DNA of 64,000 nt from Actinomycetota bacterium (GTDB lineage: Bacteria; Actinomycetota; Coriobacteriia; Anaerosomatales; UBA912). The notes below the pieces were generated by a model that did not search any database, was not told the origin of the DNA, and was given only the letters and a program-made list of their open reading frames with translations. The position numbers and the translations under genes were made by a program. Positions 26,044 to 33,563 of the stretch are shown one piece after another (the stretch's first letter is position 1; each line of letters begins with the position of its first letter). The stretch covers positions 1 to 64,000 of the forward strand of contig JAGXSC010000068.1 of the NCBI GenBank assembly GCA_018334075.1, written 5' to 3'.

Positions 26044-28617
26044 ATGATGAAAAAAAGCCGCGACTTCTTCAGATCCTTGGGCCGCCTGCCGATCTCCATA
26101 GCGATCGTTTGCCTGCTTTCAATTAGCACTCTAAGCCTCGCTTCGGCTCCGGCTGCACCTGACAGCGCTCCGAGCATAATCGTCATCTATGAAGACGACA
26201 CCATGGCCGTCTCTGACTTTCACCAGCTAGCAAAGGACGGGCACGCGCCATCGGATATCGATGTTGTAAACGAGCGATTGATAGAAGTCCATCTACCAAA
26301 AGGCGCCGATCCCCGTAAGGCCGTGAAGAATGCGCTGGATAACCCCTCCGTCGTGGCCGCGGCGGAAAACCGGCTGATCGAAGCCCTTTCATCACCTCCG
26401 AACGATCCGAGATACCCGCCGCCTATCAAAGGCCAGCACCTCTATCTGGGCCCGAGCACTATCGCGACAAATTCGATAGGGCTTGAGTCGGTGTGGCAGA
26501 TTACCCGCGATGAGACGAGTGGCTTTGCCATGAACAGACACCGCCGAGGGGTGACGATGGCGATCATAGATACCGGCGTGTCGATTCCTTTGATGGAGGA
26601 TACCGGGCGCTTTGTTCCGGTGCTGAATAACGTGGCGCCTACCCCAAGTGCGAACACTTCGGATGACTCTAATAACTTCCACGGAACGGCTGTCGCCAGC
26701 GTCATCGCGGCCAACACCAACAATAATTTTGCCATCGCTGGAGCGCTCTACGATCTCGATAGCAGCATACTTGTGTACAAGGCGCTTGACAGCCGTAACG
26801 AAGGCTACAGGGCTGACATCATAGCTGCGATGATGGACGCCGCCAACAGGAGCGCCAGGGTGATCAACGCCTCATTCGGAGACCCTGCGACCACCATGGT
26901 CGACCGCCGATCGGTGCCTGACACGGCGACTCGCGACGTATGGCAGGCAGCTGTGGACTACTGCATCGCTAAAGGCTCCTTGGTTGTCGCCGCTGCGGGT
27001 AACAACAATGGGCCCGTTTTATACCCCGCCGCGTGCGAGGGAGCCCTAGCCGTCGGCTCGATAGATTTTGAGTCCGGTCAGCGCTCAGAATTCTCGAATT
27101 CTGGCCCGGAACTGGACGTGGTCGCCGCTGGTCGGAGAATCTGGACGGTCAGGCCCAGTGGAGACACTACCCAGGTAGCTGGAACCTCTTTTGCGACTCC
27201 TTTGGTCGCGGGCTCGATAGCCTACCTCTGGTCGTTGGTGCCCGATCTTACCCCTGAGGAGATGCTTTCATTCGCTCAAACCACCGCTGTCGGCACTTAC
27301 GGTTCTGAGCCTGAATTCGACAACGAAACAGGGTTCGGCAGGTTCGATTCGTACAGACTCTTCGAGCACATGCAACAGGCGATAGCTATTCAAAATCCAG
27401 TCACTCTCTCCGTCGGACCCCACGCGCAAAACAGCCGTGAGGTGCGTTTGACCTGGAGTGCAGCAGAAGGCCAAGGAGTGTTCTACCTTTATGGGTACGA
27501 AGGAGGTAGCGCCTACCGAACCACCAGCACAAGCGGAAGGCTCGTGCTGCCTGCTAGCGGGCCCAATACGGTGTGGGTACGATCGTTCGCTTCCGACAGA
27601 TGGAGCGCTCAGCAGCCTACCACCGTGAGCGTAAACGTTGCGGCAGGGTCGCATACGATCAATTCCTTGCGGCTGGAAGGAGCCAACCGCTTCCGGACAG
27701 CGCTCGCGATCAGCCAAGCATCCTTTCCCGCAACATCTTCTTCGGTCGTAATCGCTTCAGGCGAAAACTGGCCCGATGGACTAGCGGGTGGAACGCTTGC
27801 CTCTGTGTCCAGCGGACCTCTACTGCTGACCCGCGCAAACCGCCTGTCACTAGAGGTACGTGACGAGATACTTCGCTTGCGGCCACAGCGCATCTATATC
27901 CTCGGCGGGTCGGGAGCGATCTCCCCGGCAGTTGAGAGCGCGATAAGAAGCCTTCCGATTACCGGCACTGTCGAGCGCCTTCAAGGCCACGACAGGTACG
28001 CAACCGCCGCAAGAATCGCCAACCGCGTCAGAGACTACACGCACCCCGCAGCCAACAGCCAGGCCAACCGGGTAGTCGTTGCTTCTGGGGAAAACTTTCC
28101 AGACGCGCTTGCCGGGTCAGCGTTGGCCGCCTCGGCGCGTATCCCCATCTTGCTGACGCGACGCTCTGCTCTTACGACCTCGACAGAAGGAGCCCTCAGG
28201 GTCATCAGGCCTTATGAGACTTTAGTACTCGGCGGCGAGGGCGTGATCTCAAAAGCGGTGCATGACCACCTGCGAGCCAGCCTGTGGAGACCTTATCGCA
28301 TCTGGGGCGCCAACCGCTATGAGACTTCGCGCAAGATCGCCGAGTATGGCCGTAGTGGATCCAAACCCCTATTCGACGCCGGCCGCCTGGGCTTCGCCAC
28401 GGGTACGGCATTTCCTGACGCACTTGCGGCCGGACAGCTATTCGGAGGCAGGCGCACTCCGATCATCCTGACCGATCAGGCTACAGCCGTGCGGACAGAC
28501 CTGACAGCGTGGCTGCGCTCTCCTGGCCATACTATCGGTAATGTCACATTTCTGGGCGGGTCGGGGGCAATTGGATATGACCTTGAGTTCGAGATAAGAA
28601 ACGCGCTTTTGCGCTAA
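26044..28617 (+). CDS. Secreted subtilisin-like protease with three CWB2 wall-binding repeats
   Basis: 857 residues, exported. Residues 1-36 are a signal peptide (MMKKSRDFF, hydrophobic core, ASAPAA). A propeptide-like domain follows (about 45-115), then a peptidase S8 domain with an intact triad: Asp176 in AIIDTGVS, His213 in NFHGTAVAS, Ser382 in AGTSFATPLVAG. The oxyanion Asn is near 320 in AAAGNNNGP. From about 542 to the end are three cell-wall-binding type 2 (CWB2) repeats, each with a VVIASGENWPDGLAG-like and a YILGGSGAIS-like motif, which anchor proteins to wall polymers. An upstream GTG extension of 22 residues crosses the pyr promoter and is rejected. The gene meets the histidine kinase gene tail to tail. 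Confidence 0.92.
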   Translation: MMKKSRDFFRSLGRLPISIAIVCLLSISTLSLASAPAAPDSAPSIIVIYEDDTMAVSDFHQLAKDGHAPSDIDVVNERLIEVHLPKGADPRKAVKNALDNPSVVAAAENRLIEALSSPPNDPRYPPPIKGQHLYLGPSTIATNSIGLESVWQITRDETSGFAMNRHRRGVTMAIIDTGVSIPLMEDTGRFVPVLNNVAPTPSANTSDDSNNFHGTAVASVIAANTNNNFAIAGALYDLDSSILVYKALDSRNEGYRADIIAAMMDAANRSARVINASFGDPATTMVDRRSVPDTATRDVWQAAVDYCIAKGSLVVAAAGNNNGPVLYPAACEGALAVGSIDFESGQRSEFSNSGPELDVVAAGRRIWTVRPSGDTTQVAGTSFATPLVAGSIAYLWSLVPDLTPEEMLSFAQTTAVGTYGSEPEFDNETGFGRFDSYRLFEHMQQAIAIQNPVTLSVGPHAQNSREVRLTWSAAEGQGVFYLYGYEGGSAYRTTSTSGRLVLPASGPNTVWVRSFASDRWSAQQPTTVSVNVAAGSHTINSLRLEGANRFRTALAISQASFPATSSSVVIASGENWPDGLAGGTLASVSSGPLLLTRANRLSLEVRDEILRLRPQRIYILGGSGAISPAVESAIRSLPITGTVERLQGHDRYATAARIANRVRDYTHPAANSQANRVVVASGENFPDALAGSALAASARIPILLTRRSALTTSTEGALRVIRPYETLVLGGEGVISKAVHDHLRASLWRPYRIWGANRYETSRKIAEYGRSGSKPLFDAGRLGFATGTAFPDALAAGQLFGGRRTPIILTDQATAVRTDLTAWLRSPGHTIGNVTFLGGSGAIGYDLEFEIRNALLR

Positions 28618-28619
28618 AT

Positions 28620-31130
28620 TTATTCCTCGTCGCACTCAAGCATATGCTTTCCGAGCGGGAGCCGGATATCAAATACCGAACCATGCTCGACTCTCCGGCG
28701 CACCTCAATCTCTCCTCCGTGAGCCTCGACAAAGCGCTTGGCTAAAAACAACCCAAGGCCTATGCCACCGTGGTCTCTCGTGGAAGACATGTCAGCCTGA
28801 ATGAAGGGTTCGAATATCTCCTCTAGCCGATCCTCATCGATACCGGCACCTTCATCGGCGACGGAAATCGACATATGCGAACCGGCTCGCTCCACGGTAA
28901 CCGATACCGTGCTGCCTTCAGGCGAATATTTTAAGGCGTTGTCAAGAATGTTGCCGAGCGCTCTGCCGATAAACTCCGGATCCACATCAAGCTCGCAAGC
29001 TTCGGCGGATAGCGCTACGTCTACACGCCTGCCCGATTCCGCGGCCGCGCCCGTTGACATCTGGTCAACTAGCTTGCAAATATCAACGGTCCGTGACTTG
29101 AGATCATCGAGTCCGGCCATCAACTGTGTCACTGAAAGCAGTTTCTCGATCATATGATGCATTGTGGCGGCGTTTTGTCTAATGGCCGCAACCGCCGTGT
29201 CATACTGCTCGTGATCTACACCTATCTTTGACTCCAAAAGATCGGAGTAGCCAATAATCTTGGTAAGAGGAGTGCGCAACTCGTGAGAGACCATCGAGAC
29301 GAAATCGCTTCTTAGCCGCTCAAATTTCAGGCTTTTACTTGCGTCACTTTTGACTATCACTACGCTGACAACCTTGCCGGCACCATCGAACACTGGAGAG
29401 ATCGTCACGCTCTCAAGATACTCCCGCCCACTGCGATCTTTATTCAATAACTCTCCTTGCCAGCGCTTGCCTCCCACGACCGAGTTCCATACATCGCGAT
29501 AGCCCAATTCCGCGTATCCCTGACCGGTCGAGAAGAGTTCTGTGCCGATGACCTCACTCGCGAAGTATCCAGTCATCTCCCTATGCACCGTGTTGGCCCA
29601 GATGATCTTGCCGTAAGCATCGGTAATCAGAATGGCATTGCCTGCCCAATCCAGTGCCGCGGATTGAAGTAGCACCTTTTCCCTAGTTTCGGCAACGCTC
29701 AGCGCCGCACCCACTCGGCATGCCACGGCTTCCATCGACTGGATCTTCATGTCGGCGGCGGTCTCATTGAAGTCAGAAAGCGCGATCAGACAACCTTTCA
29801 CACGATTTTCAGCCTTGATGGGACAAAAAACCGCGCTCCTCACATTGGGGTCTTGCGCCAGAACCTGCCATTCGCTTCGCGCTTGCGAATCACAGAGGTC
29901 CACCACAAAGGCCACTGGGGGCATCCCATCATCAGCAAATCGTGTGCATGCGAAGTCCAGAAGCGGTTTAGTTGCCTTCGGGGAGAGGCGTCCGGTAGCT
30001 GCCGTGAGCTCCAAACCATCTTTTTCATCGAACAGCATTATAAGAACTGAGCCCATCTTGAATTCATGCGCAATTTGATCGCTTGCAGAGTGCAACATCT
30101 CCGCGAGAGAGCTGCTTTGAAGAATGGATACGTCAAGTATACTCATCACCCGTTCGGCCCCGCGGACGTAGAGTTGCTCCGTGACATCGATACCAAAACG
30201 GATGACACCTATCGGGCTGCCGTGTGCATCCTTGATCACCGACACCGACCACCTGAGTATCTTCATCACTCCAGAGTTCATGACCCAAGCCTCTGAATAT
30301 GAGACCGGCAAGCCATCGGCCATAATGGCTTCGTCCATTATCTTGCGTGCCTTGACCTGATCCGGCGGAGAAAAAATTTCTGCCGCGCACTTTCCGAGCA
30401 TCTCGTCGGCGGCATAACCAGATATTCGCTCCGCCCCGGGAGAGAAAAGTACGATCCGCCCGGCGGAATCTGTGGAGCAGATGAACACTTCTGCCGTATC
30501 GATGACAAGCTTGTTGAAATCAAGTGCTTTTTGCAGCTCTTCAGCCTTAGCCACACCTTTGCCTATCTCTTGGGTCAGGCTGTCAATCAGACGGCTCTTC
30601 ACGACGATCTGATCACCTAGCTCCCTCGTTGTCTGATCGATGATCGCATTCGAGCGCTCAAGTTCGGCAAGTTTCTGCTCCAACTTGCAGACAACACGGT
30701 CACTGTAAGCTCGCAGAATGCGAGCTTCATCCCGCTGGATCGGCGCGCAAGCCTTACTAGTGCTGGAGATGTGCGCTACCTCCTCCACAGTCGCAAGCAA
30801 CCTGTCAGCATCAACTGGCTTATTCAAAAAGCCATCCGCACCAAGCTCTATCGCGAACTTCTCGTCCTCATCATCGGTATAGGAAGCCGTCACGAACACT
30901 ACCGGCACATTGACTAAAGTCGGGTCATTCTTCCACCGCCAAACAAGCTGGAAGCCATCCATTTTGGGCATTAAAATGTCGGTAACGAGCAAGTCGAAGC
31001 TGTGAGAGCGTGTCGCGTCCAGCGCCTCAATGCCGTTGCAAACGGAAACAACCTCGTGATTCGCCGACCTCAGTATCGCGGTCATCAGGTAACGTGATGG
31101 CCCGTCATCTTCAACTAGCAGAATATTCAC
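28620..31130 (-). CDS. REC-PAS-GAF-PAS hybrid histidine kinase
   Basis: 836 residues with no clear membrane segment, so probably cytoplasmic. Order: receiver domain 1-118 with phospho-acceptor Asp51 in LLVTDILMPKMDG; coiled coil about 125-195; PAS 200-325; GAF about 340-480; PAS 490-605; HisKA with the H-box SMVSHELRTPLTKI; and HATPase with N-box NILDNALKYSPEG, G1 DEGAGIDED and G2 GGIGLGLFLAKRF. Having the receiver at the N terminus suggests it is an intermediate in a phosphorelay. GTG at 31128-31130 overlaps the TGA of the preceding response regulator gene. The input signal cannot be told. Confidence 0.92.
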   Translation of the reverse strand: MNILLVEDDGPSRYLMTAILRSANHEVVSVCNGIEALDATRSHSFDLLVTDILMPKMDGFQLVWRWKNDPTLVNVPVVFVTASYTDDEDEKFAIELGADGFLNKPVDADRLLATVEEVAHISSTSKACAPIQRDEARILRAYSDRVVCKLEQKLAELERSNAIIDQTTRELGDQIVVKSRLIDSLTQEIGKGVAKAEELQKALDFNKLVIDTAEVFICSTDSAGRIVLFSPGAERISGYAADEMLGKCAAEIFSPPDQVKARKIMDEAIMADGLPVSYSEAWVMNSGVMKILRWSVSVIKDAHGSPIGVIRFGIDVTEQLYVRGAERVMSILDVSILQSSSLAEMLHSASDQIAHEFKMGSVLIMLFDEKDGLELTAATGRLSPKATKPLLDFACTRFADDGMPPVAFVVDLCDSQARSEWQVLAQDPNVRSAVFCPIKAENRVKGCLIALSDFNETAADMKIQSMEAVACRVGAALSVAETREKVLLQSAALDWAGNAILITDAYGKIIWANTVHREMTGYFASEVIGTELFSTGQGYAELGYRDVWNSVVGGKRWQGELLNKDRSGREYLESVTISPVFDGAGKVVSVVIVKSDASKSLKFERLRSDFVSMVSHELRTPLTKIIGYSDLLESKIGVDHEQYDTAVAAIRQNAATMHHMIEKLLSVTQLMAGLDDLKSRTVDICKLVDQMSTGAAAESGRRVDVALSAEACELDVDPEFIGRALGNILDNALKYSPEGSTVSVTVERAGSHMSISVADEGAGIDEDRLEEIFEPFIQADMSSTRDHGGIGLGLFLAKRFVEAHGGEIEVRRRVEHGSVFDIRLPLGKHMLECDEE

Positions 31131-31507
31131 TCGTCCTCCTGGACTCTCGGTTGGAGATAGAGCTCTACTTGCTCACAAAATGTTTCAGGATCAATCGGTT
31201 TGGTGATACACCCATCACACCCTACTTGAATTATCGACTCGCGGTCGCCCTTCATTGAGTAAGATGTCAACGCCACGATGGGGATAGCACGTCCGTAAAG
31301 CTCCCGGATCTTACGGGTAGCGGCCCAACCGTCCAGGCGAGGCATCAGCATATCCATGAGTATCAGGTCAGGGCGGCACTCGGCGAGCGCGACAGCCTGA
31401 ACCCCATCGGTCGCGACAACGATCTCGTGACCCGCCCGCTCAAGCAGAAACTTGGTCAAATACAGGTTTTGCGGGTCGTCTTCGACCACTAAGATTTTCG
31501 TCGACAT
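31127..31507 (-). CDS. Stand-alone response regulator receiver
   Basis: 126 residues, a receiver domain only. Acidic pocket Glu9-Asp10-Asp11, phospho-acceptor Asp52 in LILMDMLMPRLDG, Thr/Ser near ALTSYS, and Lys in GCITKPID. No output domain, similar to DivK or CheY types, so it probably relays phosphate or binds a partner. Its coupling to the kinase through GTGA makes that its likely partner. A TACAAT hexamer at 31545-31550 may be its -10 box; GGGGGG precedes the ATG. Confidence 0.93.
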   Translation of the reverse strand: MSTKILVVEDDPQNLYLTKFLLERAGHEIVVATDGVQAVALAECRPDLILMDMLMPRLDGWAATRKIRELYGRAIPIVALTSYSMKGDRESIIQVGCDGCITKPIDPETFCEQVELYLQPRVQEDE

Positions 31508-31566
31508 AATCGCCCCCCTGCATCAGGAAAAAATCGATTCTCTTATTGTACTTAGTCTTACCCAAT

Positions 31567-32568
31567 TTACCGTTTTGACAGAAGCCCGGGCAGGATCCTC
31601 TCTCCCTTGGCTGTTCTGCCCATCGATTCCGGCCCAAGCTCAATGAGAAAATCGGCGAGGTCATTGGGTAAGCAGTCAGTAAAACTCAGCTGGGCGTCGG
31701 TGATGGGATGATCAAATATCAGCCGGTACGAATGCAAGAACTGTCTTTGAAGTCCACGACTGGCCCTCGCTCTTTTCAGGCCATAGACCGGATCTCCTAC
31801 CACCGGGTGATCGGTGTAACTCATGTGAACACGAATCTGATGTGTTCTTCCTGTGTAAAGCTTGCACTCGACGAGGGTGTATCCATCGTCGAGTTTGCCA
31901 GCGGAAAATCTTTCCAGCACCGAGAAGGTCGTCACCGCCTGCTTCGCCAGAGCCGAACTCGAAACCGCCATACGGGTCCTGTCCTTTGGATCCCGCGCAA
32001 TTGGAGCGTCAATAAGCCCGGTGTCGGGTGCGATGTAACCGTGTACAAGGGTAATGTAACGACGATCTACGGCGCGGATCTTGATGGCCTCCACTAATAC
32101 CGCCTGGGCCTCATCGTTTTTGGCCACTACCATCAAACCGGTGGTGTCCTTGTCGAGCCTGTGCACGATACCTGGCCTGTCCCAGCCCTGCAAGGTCCCG
32201 AGCTCTTGAGAGTGGGCAAGAAGCGCGTTGACCAGGGTCCCTGTCCAGTTGCCGTATGCGGGATGCACCACAAGGCCAGCTTGCTTGGACAGCACAATGA
32301 TGTCATCGTCCTCATGACGTATATCTAGAGGAATCATCTCGGGGAAAATCTCCAGCTCATCCCGTACCGGCAGAACCGCCGAGATCTTCTCTCCTGCGCG
32401 CGTCACGTGACACCTGGAGGCGACCTGGCCATTGACGGTTACAAGCCCCTCGTCAAGCAGGCGGGCGGCAGCTGAACGCGATGTAAACTCCCCGCAATTG
32501 CCGAGCAACCTGTCAATGCGTGATCCAGCCTCGGCGGATCGGACAATATGTTCGAACTTACGGTTCAT
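31567..32568 (-). CDS. rluD: 23S rRNA pseudouridine synthase, RluD/RluA family
   Basis: Isomerises uridines in 23S rRNA. 333 residues: an N-terminal S4 RNA-binding domain (SRIDRLLGN...LDEGLVTVNGQVA), then the catalytic domain with the essential Asp in IVHRLDKDTTGLMVVA, and the downstream GRTHQIRVHM motif. The pairing lspA-rluD is very common in Gram-positive bacteria. The stop of lspA lies nine bases upstream. Which uridines are modified is inferred from the family only. Confidence 0.94.
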   Translation of the reverse strand: MNRKFEHIVRSAEAGSRIDRLLGNCGEFTSRSAAARLLDEGLVTVNGQVASRCHVTRAGEKISAVLPVRDELEIFPEMIPLDIRHEDDDIIVLSKQAGLVVHPAYGNWTGTLVNALLAHSQELGTLQGWDRPGIVHRLDKDTTGLMVVAKNDEAQAVLVEAIKIRAVDRRYITLVHGYIAPDTGLIDAPIARDPKDRTRMAVSSSALAKQAVTTFSVLERFSAGKLDDGYTLVECKLYTGRTHQIRVHMSYTDHPVVGDPVYGLKRARASRGLQRQFLHSYRLIFDHPITDAQLSFTDCLPNDLADFLIELGPESMGRTAKGERILPGLLSKR

Positions 32569-32577
32569 TTGTAAACT

Positions 32578-33123
32578 TCAAATCACTTCGCTGTTGCCGC
32601 TGTTCAAAGCGGGATCCTCGTCATATTTTTCTCTGGGCTCAACAAACACCCAGATAATCAACATTACGACACCGATTACAATCGCCATATCGGCAATGTT
32701 GAACACGGGCCATCTGATCAGCGCAAAATCCAGGAAATCGGTTACCTTACCAAAGAGCAGCCTGTCGATAAAGTTGCCAGACGCGCCACTCATAAACATT
32801 GCAATCGCAATAACAACCCACCAGGTGTTGGGCTTGAAGACCATCCAATAAACAACGGCCAGCACTACAACAACAGCAAAGGTGATCAGAAACAGTGTCC
32901 TGCCTCCGGCGAAAAGCCCAAATGCCGCGCCGGGATTCAAGATATGCGTCAGATAAAACACCCCGTCCAGCAGAGGGACGGACTGCGCGGGAGCGAGGTA
33001 TGCTCGGGCAAACGCCTTGGTCACCTGGTCTAACGCCAGCAGCACGCCACCGACCGCTAGCATAGCCGGCAGCGGCCTGGCGCAAACTACCGAGATTCTT
33101 CTTCTGATTTGCACTGTATGCAC
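32578..33123 (-). CDS. lspA: Lipoprotein signal peptidase
   Basis: Cleaves signal peptides of diacylated lipoproteins. Up to 181 residues and four membrane helices. The two catalytic aspartates lie in SGASGNFIDRLLF and FNIADMAIVIG. The longest reading starts with GTG at 33121-33123 inside the TraR-type gene. The ATG at 33061-33063 (MLAVGGVLLALDQVTK) gives a more family-like N terminus and avoids the overlap, so it may be the true start. Substrates in the window include the DUF4349 lipoprotein and probably the BMP protein. Confidence 0.94.
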   Translation of the reverse strand: MHTVQIRRRISVVCARPLPAMLAVGGVLLALDQVTKAFARAYLAPAQSVPLLDGVFYLTHILNPGAAFGLFAGGRTLFLITFAVVVVLAVVYWMVFKPNTWWVVIAIAMFMSGASGNFIDRLLFGKVTDFLDFALIRWPVFNIADMAIVIGVVMLIIWVFVEPREKYDEDPALNSGNSEVI

Positions 33124-33452
33124 AAGGTCACGGTCGGCATGGCTTCAAGACGCTCAATCGATATAGCTTGTCGGCAATGTTCGCACGTATCGTAGGTACC
33201 ATCCTCGAGTCTTTTGAGGGCCGCCTTTACATTTGCGAGAGAGAAACGTAGGTTCTCATCTAGCGTCAGATCCATCTCTCGCGCGAAAGTTGCACTTCCC
33301 TGATCGGCCATATGATCTCGGTAGTTGTTTTCGCCGCTCTCCTCAGAGAGTAATTCATAGCCCTCGAGGCGGATGCGCTCAACCTCGGCCTCCAGCCGAT
33401 CATGCTCTTCTACAAGTCGAGCTCGAAACACACTGAGTGCCTGCGAATCCAT
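33087..33452 (-). CDS. TraR/DksA-type zinc finger protein
   Basis: About 121 residues: an N-terminal helical hairpin (residues 1-75, FRARLVEEHDRLEAEVERI) and a C-terminal C4 zinc finger YDTCEHCRQAI...TLCIQC. Family members bind the RNA polymerase secondary channel, but this coiled coil is shorter than that of DksA and the tip DxxDxA motif is not obvious, so ppGpp-type activity is unproven. ATG at 33450-33452 is chosen; a TTG five codons earlier is possible. An extended -10 element lies 62 bases upstream. It precedes lspA, a frequent pairing. Confidence 0.88.
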   Translation of the reverse strand: MDSQALSVFRARLVEEHDRLEAEVERIRLEGYELLSEESGENNYRDHMADQGSATFAREMDLTLDENLRFSLANVKAALKRLEDGTYDTCEHCRQAISIERLEAMPTVTLCIQCKSEEESR

Positions 33453-33513
33453 AGAAGCTGTATCCAATCCCTAAAACAGATCAGCCGTGGGTAGAAAATC
33501 TATATAGACAAGA

Positions 33514-33522
33514 ATTATATCA
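33514..33522 (-). promoter_or_regulatory. Extended -10 promoter before the TraR-type gene
   Basis: Minus-strand TGATATAAT contains the TG dinucleotide one base before a perfect TATAAT, so a -35 is not needed. None is visible. It lies between ileS and the TraR-type gene and would drive that gene, lspA and rluD. Confidence 0.5.
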
Positions 33523-33563
33523 TCTGCCTTGGAAAATCGATGGAATCCGGGCGCCGCTACCCG

